Positions 15,654 through 24,229 of a stretch of 64,000 nt of DNA are shown here, piece after piece. Within the stretch, counting starts at the first letter, position 1. The number at the start of each line of letters is the position of its first letter. The stretch lies in contig NZ_CP016438.1 of the NCBI RefSeq assembly GCF_001685355.1, positions 6,138,001 through 6,202,000 on the forward strand, read 5' to 3'. This stretch comes from Streptomyces lincolnensis (GTDB lineage: Bacteria > Actinomycetota > Actinomycetes > Streptomycetales > Streptomycetaceae). The notes beneath the pieces were generated by a model. The model was not told where the DNA came from. It made no database searches and saw nothing but the letters and a program-made list of their open reading frames with translations. The translations under genes were made by a program, and so were the position numbers.

Positions 15654-17276
15654 TCACACCGCCCCCAGCTCCTCGGCCATCGCCGCCCGCAACCTCAGCG
15701 TGGAGACCAGGCGCTGGAACGCCTCCGCCCAGTAGCCCCCGGCACCGGGACTCGCGTCCTCCGTCTCGTCCGGCACCGCCATCAGCCCGTCGAGGCGGCT
15801 CGCCTCGGAGGGGTCGAGGCAGCGCTCGGCCAGCCCCATCACGCCGCTGAAGCTCCATGGGTAACTCCCCGCGTCCCGTGCGATGTTGAGTGCGTCGACG
15901 ACGGCCCGGCCGAGCGGCTCGGACCACGGCACCGCGCACACTCCGAGCAGCTGGAACGCCTCCGACAGCCCGTGGGCCGAGATGAACCCGGCGACCCAGT
16001 CGGCCCGTTCGGCGCCGCCCAGCGTGCCGAGCAGCTTGGACCGCTCGGCCAGGGACACCGCGCCGGGGCCACCGGCCTCGGGAGCCGCGGGGGCCGCGAG
16101 CAGTGCCCGCGCCCATGCGGCGTTCCGCTGACGCACCGCGGCCCGGCACCAGGCCGCGTGCAGTTCGGCCTGCCAGTCGTCCGCCACCGGCAGCGCCACG
16201 ATCTCCTGGGGCGTACGGCGACCGAGCCGGGCGGGCCAGGTCGCGAGGGGTGCCGCCTCCACCAACTGGCCGAACCACCAGGACCGCTCTCCCCGGCCCG
16301 CCGGAGCCTTGGCCACGACGCCGTCGCCCTCCATGCCCGCGTCGCACTCATGGGGCGCCTCGACCAGGAGCGTCGGGGTGCTCCCGGTGTGGTCGACGGC
16401 CACGCACGCCCCGGCCCTGACCGCCATCCGCGCGGCGAGCGCCGAGCCGGGCAGCGACGACAGCAGCTCCGCGGCCGTCGCCCGGACGTTCCGGCTCCGG
16501 TCCGTCAGCGCCTGCTCCAGGAACGGCTCGTCGTCCGCCGCCAGACCGGTGCGCAGGGAGTCGAGGAACATCAGCCGGTCCTCGGCCCGCTCCGTCGCCC
16601 AGGTCGTCGCGAGCAGCTCGCGCGCGGCGGCCGGCTCACGGGCGCGTATCGCGCTCAGCAGGGCGACCCGCTCGGCGAACAGCCCTTCCTCCCAGAGCTG
16701 CCGGATCCTGTCCGTGTCCTCCAGGTGCGGCAGCGCCATGCCTCCGCCCGGCGCCGCGCGCAGGGCGAACCGCCAGTCGGGGTTCAGCCGGGCGAGCCAC
16801 ACCGCACGCGCCCCCGCGAAGGCCAGCGCCGCCTGCCGCAGGTCCGTACGCCCGCGGGCCGCGTCCAGGAGGGCGGGCAGCAGCTCCGGAGGGGGCGCGA
16901 ACCCCTGGGTGTTCGCCGTCGCGAGCCACTGCGGCAGCAGCTCCATCAGGTCCGGTGCCGTGCCTCTGCGGCCACCGCCGCCGGTGCCCGGTCGGTCGGT
17001 CAGCAGCATCGCCAGCCTGCGCGCCGCGGCGGTCGGCAGTGGTGGGCGCGGGTCCTCGGCGGCCGGCTCCACTCGCGCGGCCGCCCGTCCCGGCCGCAGC
17101 CCGGCCCGACGTCGTACGGTCTCCGCGGCCGCCGCGTCCAGCAGCGCCGCCGGGGCCTCGGGGCCCGGCGGACAGCCCGGTGGGGTGCGGCGCTCCGTGC
17201 CGAGCAGCGCCGCCGTGACGAGTTCCTCCCAGGCGTTCGGCGCGGGTGCGTCCACAGGAGTGGGAGTCCCGTTCAT
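15654..17276 (-). CDS. DUF5691 family protein
   Basis: A 540-residue soluble protein beginning MNGTPTPVDAPAPNAWEELVTAALLGTERR, of which AWEELVTAALLGTERR is the family-like start. It is rich in alanine, leucine and arginine with helical-repeat character (for example LFAERVALLSAIRAREPAAARELLATTW and DRLMFLDSLRTGLAADDEPFLEQAL), like HEAT-type scaffolds. No catalytic motif is evident. It lies 184 bp downstream of the SWIM gene on the same strand, facing away from the MoxR/DUF5682/VWA arm. I infer it works with that set. Function unknown. Confidence 0.85.
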   Translation of the reverse strand: MNGTPTPVDAPAPNAWEELVTAALLGTERRTPPGCPPGPEAPAALLDAAAAETVRRRAGLRPGRAAARVEPAAEDPRPPLPTAAARRLAMLLTDRPGTGGGGRRGTAPDLMELLPQWLATANTQGFAPPPELLPALLDAARGRTDLRQAALAFAGARAVWLARLNPDWRFALRAAPGGGMALPHLEDTDRIRQLWEEGLFAERVALLSAIRAREPAAARELLATTWATERAEDRLMFLDSLRTGLAADDEPFLEQALTDRSRNVRATAAELLSSLPGSALAARMAVRAGACVAVDHTGSTPTLLVEAPHECDAGMEGDGVVAKAPAGRGERSWWFGQLVEAAPLATWPARLGRRTPQEIVALPVADDWQAELHAAWCRAAVRQRNAAWARALLAAPAAPEAGGPGAVSLAERSKLLGTLGGAERADWVAGFISAHGLSEAFQLLGVCAVPWSEPLGRAVVDALNIARDAGSYPWSFSGVMGLAERCLDPSEASRLDGLMAVPDETEDASPGAGGYWAEAFQRLVSTLRLRAAMAEELGAV

Positions 17277-17460
17277 GCGCTGCCCTCCGTGCGGTGTCGT
17301 GTGTGGCCTTCCGAGGTTTCTCGTGCGCTGCCCCGGAGTGGTTGAAGGCTCACCCGTCGCGGGTGTCCAGCGGCGCGCGAGGCATGCGTGGCGCGAGTGA
17401 GAAGGGGCGGGGCGTCCGGACGGCGCGCGAGCCGGGTCGGCACGGCGGACGCAGGGCGAC

Positions 17461-18816
17461 TCAGCACAGCGGCACCGCCTCGCCCGCCCCCTCCGGCCAG
17501 GCCGTCAGCGGAGTGAAGCCGCGGTGGCCGCACTCGCCGAAGACCGTGACCGGGGCGCCGCCCGACAACGACACCAGCCGCCACAGGCCCGGACGCGCAC
17601 GGGCGGCGGGGGTCAGCGGCAGCGCCGTGTCCCCGTCGGCGTCCGCCAGCTGCCAGGAGTCGCCGTCCGGCGTCGGGACGACCCGGTCCAGCGTCACCGG
17701 GACGGAGTCCAGCCAGGGATCGTCCCGCAGGGCCTTGCCGTACCGGGCCGCCGCCTGGGCCGTCGTCACCCCCGGCGGCCGGATCGGCGCGGGAACGGGC
17801 TGCGTGAACTGCTCGCCCAGCGCCACCCGGGGCTGGCCCGCGCCCGGGTAGGCCGACACCTCCGCGTCCAGGACCAGGCCCACCGGCAGCGCGAGGTCCG
17901 GGGCGCGGCCGGCGGCGCCATAAGAGAGGAGAAGCACCGTACGGTCCGACTCGGCGCCGTACAGCCAGGCACGACGGGTCGTCAGACGGCTGTCCGCCGT
18001 GTCGTACTGGGCGAGAACCAGCCAGCGGTCCCGCACCGGCGGGCCGTCCGCCGAGGCGGGCAGGCCGATCCGGGAACGGACCGTGGACGCCAGGCCGTCC
18101 GGCAGCCCCTCGCGGTGCAGCCAGCCCTGGTCCAGGAGATGGAGGAGCGCGCACTCCTCCAGCAGCCGCACCGGCCAGCCCGGACCGGACGCCGGTATCG
18201 ACCCCAACTCCCGCACCCGCGCGGCCAGTCCGGAGGCCTGTGCGTCGACCATGCGGGCCGCCGTCTCCTCCCACTGCCCGTAGCCCGTCTGTTCCGCGCC
18301 CGCGAGGCCGCCGCGCAGCAGGTCCGCCAGCCGCTGCTCCAATTCCGTCGCCCCGGCGGTGATCCGCTCGGCCCGGCGCTCCGCCCTGCGCCGTGCCGCC
18401 TCGGGATCAGCCGAGCCGGACGAGGAACCGGCGGTCTCCGCCGTGCGCTTGTCCTCCGCCCGCTTCCTTCTCCCCTCCATCCACTGCTCGGCCCACTCCG
18501 GCGGCTGCCCCGGCGGCACCGCGCCGTCCCCGCCCGCCCAGAGCAGCAGCAGCCCGAGGGCGTGCTTGCACGGGAACTTCCGGCTCGGACAACTGCACTT
18601 GTACGCCGGGCCGGACGCGTCCGCGATGTCCACGACCGTCTGATACGGCTTGCTGCCACTGCCCTTGCACAGCCCCCACACCGTCCCCTCCCCACAACTG
18701 CCCGCCTCGGACCACGGACCGGCCGCGCCGAGTTTGCTCCCCGCTTTGCGTGACGCGGCGTCAGGCGCCAGCGACAGCACCTGGTCCGCGCTCCAGCGCA
18801 CCCCCTGCTGAGTCAT
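17461..18816 (-). CDS. SWIM zinc-finger protein
   Basis: A 451-residue protein starting at ATG 18816 (MTQQGVRWSADQVLSLAPD). A SWIM motif CxCx6CxH sits at C74, C76, C83 and H85 (YKCSCPSRKFPCKHALGLLL), a zinc fold seen in DNA- or protein-binding proteins. After it comes an acidic/basic linker, then a long helical and beta-rich C-terminus without recognised catalytic residues. The frame is open about 100 codons further upstream, but that segment overlaps the divergent promoter and is not protein-like. The damage-type -10 lies 8 bases before the ATG, so the mRNA is probably leaderless. Confidence 0.9.
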   Translation of the reverse strand: MTQQGVRWSADQVLSLAPDAASRKAGSKLGAAGPWSEAGSCGEGTVWGLCKGSGSKPYQTVVDIADASGPAYKCSCPSRKFPCKHALGLLLLWAGGDGAVPPGQPPEWAEQWMEGRRKRAEDKRTAETAGSSSGSADPEAARRRAERRAERITAGATELEQRLADLLRGGLAGAEQTGYGQWEETAARMVDAQASGLAARVRELGSIPASGPGWPVRLLEECALLHLLDQGWLHREGLPDGLASTVRSRIGLPASADGPPVRDRWLVLAQYDTADSRLTTRRAWLYGAESDRTVLLLSYGAAGRAPDLALPVGLVLDAEVSAYPGAGQPRVALGEQFTQPVPAPIRPPGVTTAQAAARYGKALRDDPWLDSVPVTLDRVVPTPDGDSWQLADADGDTALPLTPAARARPGLWRLVSLSGGAPVTVFGECGHRGFTPLTAWPEGAGEAVPLC

Positions 18817-18823
18817 GCCATCG

Positions 18824-18906
18824 AAGGTAGATCCCACCACTGACAATCGCCCCGGCCAGCGCGTTTGCGCAGGTCGGAACGGATTGTCAGTGGCGTGGTG
18901 CACGGT
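18824..18906. promoter_or_regulatory. Bidirectional RecA-NDp/PafBC-type promoter in an inverted repeat
   Basis: Perfect 12-bp arms CCACTGACAATC (18837-18848) and GATTGTCAGTGG (18882-18893), 33 bases apart. Each arm holds TTGTCAGTG pointing outward. Minus strand: TTGTCAGTG (18846-18838), 8 bases, TACCTT (18829-18824), an exact match to TTGTCRGTG-N8-TAnnnT. Plus strand: TTGTCAGTG (18884-18892), 8 bases, CACGGT (18901-18906), matching except the first base of the -10. It sits between the divergent SWIM and MoxR genes. Confidence 0.72.
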
Positions 18907-18949
18907 GGACACCAGATCCGAACCGGCCGAGCTGGAGGGGGCCTCAGCC

Positions 18950-20080
18950 ATGTCTGTGTCTGTAGAGCCGATGTCTGTCGATGTATCCGACGGGGAGACC
19001 GCCGAAGCGTTGCGGCCGCATGCCGAGAACGCCTTCGCGGAGGAACTCGCCGCGCTCGCCACGCAGGACGACCGGCCCCGGCCGGCCCGTTGGAAGCTCT
19101 CGCCGTGGGCGGTGGCCACCTATCTCCTCGGCGGCACCCTGCCCGACGGCACCGTGATCACACCGAAGTACGTGGGCCCGCGCCGACTCGTCGAGGTCGC
19201 CGTCACCACCCTCGCCACCGACCGCGCCCTGCTCCTGCTCGGCGTGCCCGGCACCGCGAAGACCTGGGTGTCCGAGCACCTGGCCGCGGCGGTCAGCGGC
19301 GACTCGACCCTGCTGGTGCAGGGCACGGCCGGCACACCGGAGGAGGCGATCCGGTACGGCTGGAACTACGCGCAGCTGCTCGCGCACGGCCCGAGCCGCG
19401 ACGCCCTCGTCCCCAGCCCGGTCATGCGGGCGATGTCCGAGGGGATGACGGCCCGTGTCGAGGAACTCACCCGAATCCCCGCCGACGTCCAGGACACGCT
19501 CATCACGATCCTTTCGGAGAAGACGCTGCCCATCCCGGAACTGGGCCAGGAGGTGCAGGCGGTCCGCGGGTTCAACCTGATCGCGACGGCCAACGACCGC
19601 GACCGCGGGGTCAACGACCTGTCCAGCGCCCTGCGCCGCCGCTTCAACACGGTCGTGCTGCCGCTGCCGGAGAGCGTCGAGGCCGAGGTCGACATCGTCT
19701 CGCGGCGCGTCGACCAGATGGGCCGCTCCCTCGACCTGCCGGCCGCGCCCGACGGCATCACCGAGATCCGCCGGGTCGTGACCGTCTTCCGCGAACTGCG
19801 CGACGGCGTCACCGCCGACGGCCGCACCAAGCTGAAGTCGCCCAGCGGCACGCTGTCCACGGCGGAGGCCATCTCCGTCGTCACCAACGGCCTCGCGCTG
19901 GCGGCGCACTTCGGAGACGGCGTCCTGCGGGCCGGTGACGTCGCCGCGGGCATCCTCGGCGCCGTCGTCCGCGATCCGGCGGCCGACCGGGTCATCTGGC
20001 AGGAGTACCTGGAGGCGGTCGTCCGCGAGCGCGACGGCTGGAAGGACTTCTACCGGGCCTGCCGCGAGGTGAGCGCGTGA
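18950..20080 (+). CDS. MoxR-type AAA+ ATPase
   Basis: A 376-residue MoxR-type ATPase starting at ATG 18950 after GGAGGGGG; the frame extends upstream but only through the promoter. Walker A is GVPGTAKT with K104. The Walker B position reads RVEEL (169-173), so the usual Asp is Glu. Sensor 1 is ATANDRDRGVN and the arginine finger lies in SALRRRFN. A helical lid domain follows. MoxR ATPases work as chaperones with VWA-domain partners, and a VWA gene is three genes downstream. About 40 bases of leader separate it from the plus-strand damage-type promoter. Confidence 0.94.
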   Translation: MSVSVEPMSVDVSDGETAEALRPHAENAFAEELAALATQDDRPRPARWKLSPWAVATYLLGGTLPDGTVITPKYVGPRRLVEVAVTTLATDRALLLLGVPGTAKTWVSEHLAAAVSGDSTLLVQGTAGTPEEAIRYGWNYAQLLAHGPSRDALVPSPVMRAMSEGMTARVEELTRIPADVQDTLITILSEKTLPIPELGQEVQAVRGFNLIATANDRDRGVNDLSSALRRRFNTVVLPLPESVEAEVDIVSRRVDQMGRSLDLPAAPDGITEIRRVVTVFRELRDGVTADGRTKLKSPSGTLSTAEAISVVTNGLALAAHFGDGVLRAGDVAAGILGAVVRDPAADRVIWQEYLEAVVRERDGWKDFYRACREVSA

Positions 20081-20122
20081 CCGGCACCGGGCGGCATGTG
20101 ATGGCGGAGGGGAGGGGACGGT

Positions 20123-22561
20123 GTGACAGGGACTGAGGAAGCCGTGGGGCGGTGGCCCCGGCAGGGGCCGCTGCTGCTGGGGGTGCGGCACCACGGGCCG
20201 GGATCCGCGCGGGCGGTGCGCGCGGCGCTGGCCGCGGCCCGGCCGCAGGTCGTATTGATCGAGGGGCCGCCCGAGGCCGACGCCCTGATCCCCCTGGCCG
20301 CCGAGGAGGACATGCGGCCGCCGGTCGCGCTCCTCGCCCATGCCGTGGACGAGCCGGGCCGCTCGGCGTTCTGGCCGTTGGCCGAGTTCTCCCCGGAGTG
20401 GGTCGCGATCCGCTGGGCCCTGGAGCACGACGTCCCGGCCCGGTTCATCGACCTGCCGGCCACGCACACCCTCGTCTGGGGGAGGGACGAGGCGACGGAA
20501 CCCGAGGACGCGACCTCGGCGGACAGGGGGGAGGAAGCGGACAGGGGGGAAGAAGCCGACGTCCCCGCAGACGCGGATGCCGACGCCCCCGTCTCCGGTG
20601 CCGAGGTGCGGGTCGATCCGCTGGCCGTGCTCGCCGAGACCGCCGGGTACGACGACCCGGAGCGATGGTGGGAGGACGTCGTCGAGCACCGGGGCGGGGG
20701 AGCGGGCGACGAGGGGGACCCCTTCGCGCCGTTCACCGTGCTGGAGGAGGCCATGGGAGCGCTGCGGGAGACCTTCGGGACCGGCGGACACGACCGGGAT
20801 CTCGTGCGGGAGGCGTACATGCGGCTCCAGATGCGGGCGGCGCAGCGCGAGTTCGGGGACGAAGTGGCCGTGGTGTGCGGCGCCTGGCACGTTCCCGCAC
20901 TGCGGCACAGGACCACCGTGGCCGCCGACAAGGCGCTGCTGAAGGGGCTGCCCAAGGTCAGGACGGACATGACCTGGGTGCCCTGGACGCACCGCCGGCT
21001 GGCACGGCGCAGCGGGTACGGCGCGGGCATCGACTCCCCGGGCTGGTACGGCCATCTGTTCGGCGCGCCGGACCGGCCGGTCGAGCGGTGGCTGACCAAG
21101 GTGGCCGGACTCCTGCGGGAGGAGGACCGGATGGTGTCCTCGGCGCACGTCATCGAGGCGGTGCGGCTCGCCGAGACGCTCGCGGCGATGCGGGGCCGCC
21201 CGCTGGCGGGACTGACCGAGACGACCGACGCCGTGCGGGCGGTGATGTGCGAGGGCTCGGACGTGCCGCTGGCACTGGTGCACGACCGGCTCGTGGTGGG
21301 CGACGTGCTGGGAGAGGTGCCGCAGGCGGCGCCCGCGGTGCCGTTGCAGCGGGACCTCGACCGGATCCAGCGGCGGCTGCGGCTCAAACCCGAGGCGCTG
21401 GAGCGGGAGTTGGAGCTCGACCTGCGCAAGGACACCGACGCGGAGCGCAGCCGGCTGCTGCACCGGCTGGAGCTGCTGGGCGTGCCGTGGGGCGAGCCGG
21501 TCGCCTCCCGGGGCAGCACGGGTACGTTCCGGGAGACCTGGCGGCTGCGGTGGGAGCCGGAGCTGGCCGTGCGGGTCGCGGAGGCCGGGGTGTGGGGGAC
21601 GACCGTGCTCGCCGCGGCGACCGCCAGGGCGGAGTCCGACGCCGTCGCGGCACCGGGCCTCGCCGACGTCACGGCGCTCGCCGAGCGCTGCCTGCTGGCC
21701 GAACTGCCGGACGCGCTGCCCACGGTGATGCGGGTCCTCACCGACCGGGCGGCCCTCGACGCGGACGTCGGCCATCTCGCCCAGGCCCTGCCCGCCCTGG
21801 TCCGTTCCCTGCGCTACGGCGACGTGCGCGGCACCGACACAGGGGCGCTGACGGAGGTCGCCGCGGGCCTCGCCGAGCGGATCTTCGTCGGCCTGCCCCC
21901 GGCCTGCACCGCCCTCGACGCGGACGCCGCCGAGGAGCTGCGCCGCCATGTCGACGCGGTGCACGGGGCGGTGGGGCTGCTGGGCGACGCACCCGCCCCG
22001 GCCCACGCGGACCTGCGGCAGCGTTGGCAGGCCGTGCTCCGGGTGCTGTCCGACCGGGACACCGTGCCCGGCGTGATCCGGGGGCGTGCCGTACGACTGC
22101 TGCTGGACGGCGGTGAGTTGGCGCAGGACGAGGCGGCGCGGCTCATGGGGCTGGTGCTGTCGCCGGGAACACCGCCGGGGGACGCGGCCGCCTGGATCGA
22201 GGGCTTCGTGGGCGGCGGCTCCGGCGGCGGGATGCTGCTCGTCCACGACGAACGGCTGCTCGGGCTGGTCGACGCCTGGCTGACCGGGGTCCCGGCGGAG
22301 GCGTTCACCGACGTACTGCCCCTGCTGCGGCGCACCTTCTCCGCGTACGAGCCGGGCGTGCGCCGGACCCTCGGCGAACTGGTCCGACGCGGGCCGGGGC
22401 GCACAGGGGGTACGGCGACGGCCGGGGCCGGCATACCCGGCTTCGCTCCCGACCTCGACGGCGAGCGGGCGGACGCGGTGGTGCCGGTGGTGCGGCTGCT
22501 GCTGGGGCTGGACACGGTGGACGACGGTGCCGACAACGACCTTGTGGGGGTGGGGCGATGA
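20123..22561 (+). CDS. DUF5682 family protein
   Basis: An 812-residue soluble protein with GTG start at 20123 behind GAGGGGAGGGG. The N-terminus (LLLGVRHHGPGSARAVRAAL, then VVLIEGPPEAD) resembles the motif order of TraB/ChaN/erythromycin-esterase-like folds, with a His-His-Gly and a Glu-Gly-Pro that could be active-site residues. VCGAWHVPAL near 250 adds another conserved-looking histidine. The remainder is helical. An Asp/Glu/Ala-rich insertion near 130-155 contains an 18-bp tandem DNA repeat. It ends ATGA-overlapped with the next small ORF. The activity is not known. Confidence 0.88.
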   Translation: MTGTEEAVGRWPRQGPLLLGVRHHGPGSARAVRAALAAARPQVVLIEGPPEADALIPLAAEEDMRPPVALLAHAVDEPGRSAFWPLAEFSPEWVAIRWALEHDVPARFIDLPATHTLVWGRDEATEPEDATSADRGEEADRGEEADVPADADADAPVSGAEVRVDPLAVLAETAGYDDPERWWEDVVEHRGGGAGDEGDPFAPFTVLEEAMGALRETFGTGGHDRDLVREAYMRLQMRAAQREFGDEVAVVCGAWHVPALRHRTTVAADKALLKGLPKVRTDMTWVPWTHRRLARRSGYGAGIDSPGWYGHLFGAPDRPVERWLTKVAGLLREEDRMVSSAHVIEAVRLAETLAAMRGRPLAGLTETTDAVRAVMCEGSDVPLALVHDRLVVGDVLGEVPQAAPAVPLQRDLDRIQRRLRLKPEALERELELDLRKDTDAERSRLLHRLELLGVPWGEPVASRGSTGTFRETWRLRWEPELAVRVAEAGVWGTTVLAAATARAESDAVAAPGLADVTALAERCLLAELPDALPTVMRVLTDRAALDADVGHLAQALPALVRSLRYGDVRGTDTGALTEVAAGLAERIFVGLPPACTALDADAAEELRRHVDAVHGAVGLLGDAPAPAHADLRQRWQAVLRVLSDRDTVPGVIRGRAVRLLLDGGELAQDEAARLMGLVLSPGTPPGDAAAWIEGFVGGGSGGGMLLVHDERLLGLVDAWLTGVPAEAFTDVLPLLRRTFSAYEPGVRRTLGELVRRGPGRTGGTATAGAGIPGFAPDLDGERADAVVPVVRLLLGLDTVDDGADNDLVGVGR
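20519..20554 (+). repeat. 18-bp tandem repeat inside DUF5682
   Basis: Two near-identical 18-bp units (GCGGACAGGGGGGAGGAA, then the same with one change) encode ADRGEE twice. They lie in the acidic linker, so length variation there is probably tolerated. Confidence 0.75.
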
Positions 22562-22827
22562 GGACCGAGCGGGTGGAGGCGGGGGAGGACGTGGTGACTC
22601 TGGAAGCGGTGGATGTCGTGGAGGCCATGGGTGCCGTGGAGGTCGTGAGTGCGGGGCACGGAGACCGGGCGGGAGACCGGCCGATGCGGCTGTCGGCACC
22701 GGCACTGGTACCGGCATCGGCATCGGCGCCTGCGTCCCGGTGGCGAACCGCGGCCCACGACCACGGCCCGACGACGACCGTGCCGGTGATCCCGCTCTGG
22801 GACCGGCTGCCGACGGGGGTGTGCTGA
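22558..22827 (+). CDS. Small coupled ORF between DUF5682 and VWA genes
   Basis: An 89-codon ORF whose ATG overlaps the DUF5682 stop (ATGA at 22558) and whose TGA overlaps the VWA start (TGATG at 22825). That double overlap is the main argument that it is translated. The product is Val/Ala/Glu-rich at first (EDVVTLEAVDVVEAMGAVEVV), then Ala/Pro/Ser-rich, ending TVPVIPLWDRLPTGVC. No family is recognised. It could instead be a non-conserved spacer that merely passes ribosomes to the VWA gene. Confidence 0.5.
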   Translation: MRTERVEAGEDVVTLEAVDVVEAMGAVEVVSAGHGDRAGDRPMRLSAPALVPASASAPASRWRTAAHDHGPTTTVPVIPLWDRLPTGVC

Positions 22828-24047
22828 TGACGACCGGGACGAGCAACCAGGCGAGCCAGGCAGGCCAGGCGGCGCAGGCGGACCCGGCCGGTCCGGTCGA
22901 CCCGGCTCAGGAGCGGCTGCGGCGTTGGCGGCTCGTGCTCGGCGGTGAGGAGGCCGACGGCACGGGATGCCGGCTGTCCGGGCAGGACGCGGCGATGGAC
23001 GGGGCGCTGACCGCGCTCTACGGCAAGGGGGACGGGCAGAGCCGGGCGGGTCGGGACCGTTCGGCGGGGCTGGGGGCGTCGGCGCCGTCGGTGGCGCGTT
23101 GGCTCGGGGACATCCGGACGTACTTCCCCTCCTCCGTCGTCCAGGTCATGCAGCGCGACGCCATCGACCGGCTCGGGCTGTCCACGCTGCTTCTCGAACC
23201 GGAGATGCTGGAGGCGGTGGAGGCCGACGTGCACCTGGTCGGCACGCTGCTCTCCCTCAACAAGGCGATGCCGGAGACGACGAAGGAGACGGCACGGGCG
23301 GTCGTGCGCAAGGTCGTCGAGGACCTGGAGAAGCGGCTCGCCACCCGCACCCGGGCCACGCTCACGGGGGCCCTGGACCGCAGCGCCCGTATCAACCGGC
23401 CGCGCCACCACGACATCGACTGGAACCGCACGATCGCGGCCAACCTCAAGCACTACCTGCCCGAGTACCGAACGATCGTGCCGGAGCGGCTGGTCGGCTA
23501 CGGCAGGGCGTCCCAGTCGGTGAAGAAGGAGGTTGTCCTCTGCATCGACCAGTCGGGGTCGATGGCGGCGTCCGTCGTCTACGCCTCGGTGTTCGGGGCG
23601 GTGCTGGCGTCCATGCGGTCGATCACCACACGGCTCGTCGTCTTCGACACGGCGGTCGTCGACCTCACCGACCAGCTGGACGACCCGGTGGACGTCCTGT
23701 TCGGCACGCAGCTGGGCGGTGGGACGGACATCAACCGGGCGCTCGCGTACTGCCAGTCGCAGATCACGCGGCCCGCGGAAACGGTGGTCGTGCTGATCAG
23801 CGATCTGTACGAGGGAGGCATTCGCAACGAGATGCTCAAGCGGGTCGCGGCCATGAAGGCCTCGGGGGTGCAGTTCGTGACGCTGCTCGCGCTGTCCGAC
23901 GAGGGGGCTCCCGCCTACGACCGGGAGCACGCGTCGGCGCTCGCCGCGCTCGGCGCACCGGCCTTCGCGTGCACGCCCGACCTCTTCCCCGACGTGATGG
24001 CGGCGGCCATCGAGAAGCGGCCGCTTCCGATACCGGAGACCGCGTGA
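22827..24047 (+). CDS. VWA domain protein (MoxR partner)
   Basis: A 406-residue soluble protein with the ATG at 22827 sharing a base with the preceding stop. The N-terminal ~230 residues are helical (conserved-looking RWLGDIRTYFPSSVV and a HYLPEYRTIVPERL segment). The C-terminal VWA domain has a full MIDAS: DQSGS (D241, S243, S245), the threonine in GGGTDI and the aspartate in ISDLYEGG. VWA proteins of this type act with MoxR ATPases in metal-dependent assembly or remodelling. It closes the plus-strand arm of the SWIM/MoxR locus. Confidence 0.93.
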   Translation: MTTGTSNQASQAGQAAQADPAGPVDPAQERLRRWRLVLGGEEADGTGCRLSGQDAAMDGALTALYGKGDGQSRAGRDRSAGLGASAPSVARWLGDIRTYFPSSVVQVMQRDAIDRLGLSTLLLEPEMLEAVEADVHLVGTLLSLNKAMPETTKETARAVVRKVVEDLEKRLATRTRATLTGALDRSARINRPRHHDIDWNRTIAANLKHYLPEYRTIVPERLVGYGRASQSVKKEVVLCIDQSGSMAASVVYASVFGAVLASMRSITTRLVVFDTAVVDLTDQLDDPVDVLFGTQLGGGTDINRALAYCQSQITRPAETVVVLISDLYEGGIRNEMLKRVAAMKASGVQFVTLLALSDEGAPAYDREHASALAALGAPAFACTPDLFPDVMAAAIEKRPLPIPETA

Positions 24048-24229
24048 GCAGCCGACCGCGCGGAAATCGAGGGGGATTTGTCGACCCATTGACGTGGTCT
24101 TGGCCCAGCAAAACGGACATGAGTGCCCATCGGTAACGGAGGGCTTGCGCTACCTCGGGCGTCCCGTGCAAGGATCGGCGACCGTCGTACCGCCTGCTTC
24201 GTTCTGCCGCACGGGAGGACTCTCCCCCC

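Noticed and set aside
18944..22846. A 1300-codon minus-strand open frame
   Set aside because: It lies opposite MoxR and DUF5682, which have clear motifs and starts. The translated product is Arg/Gly/Pro/His-rich without domains, a shadow caused by GC-rich third positions. The same applies to 9185-11737 and 7432-9090 on the minus strand.
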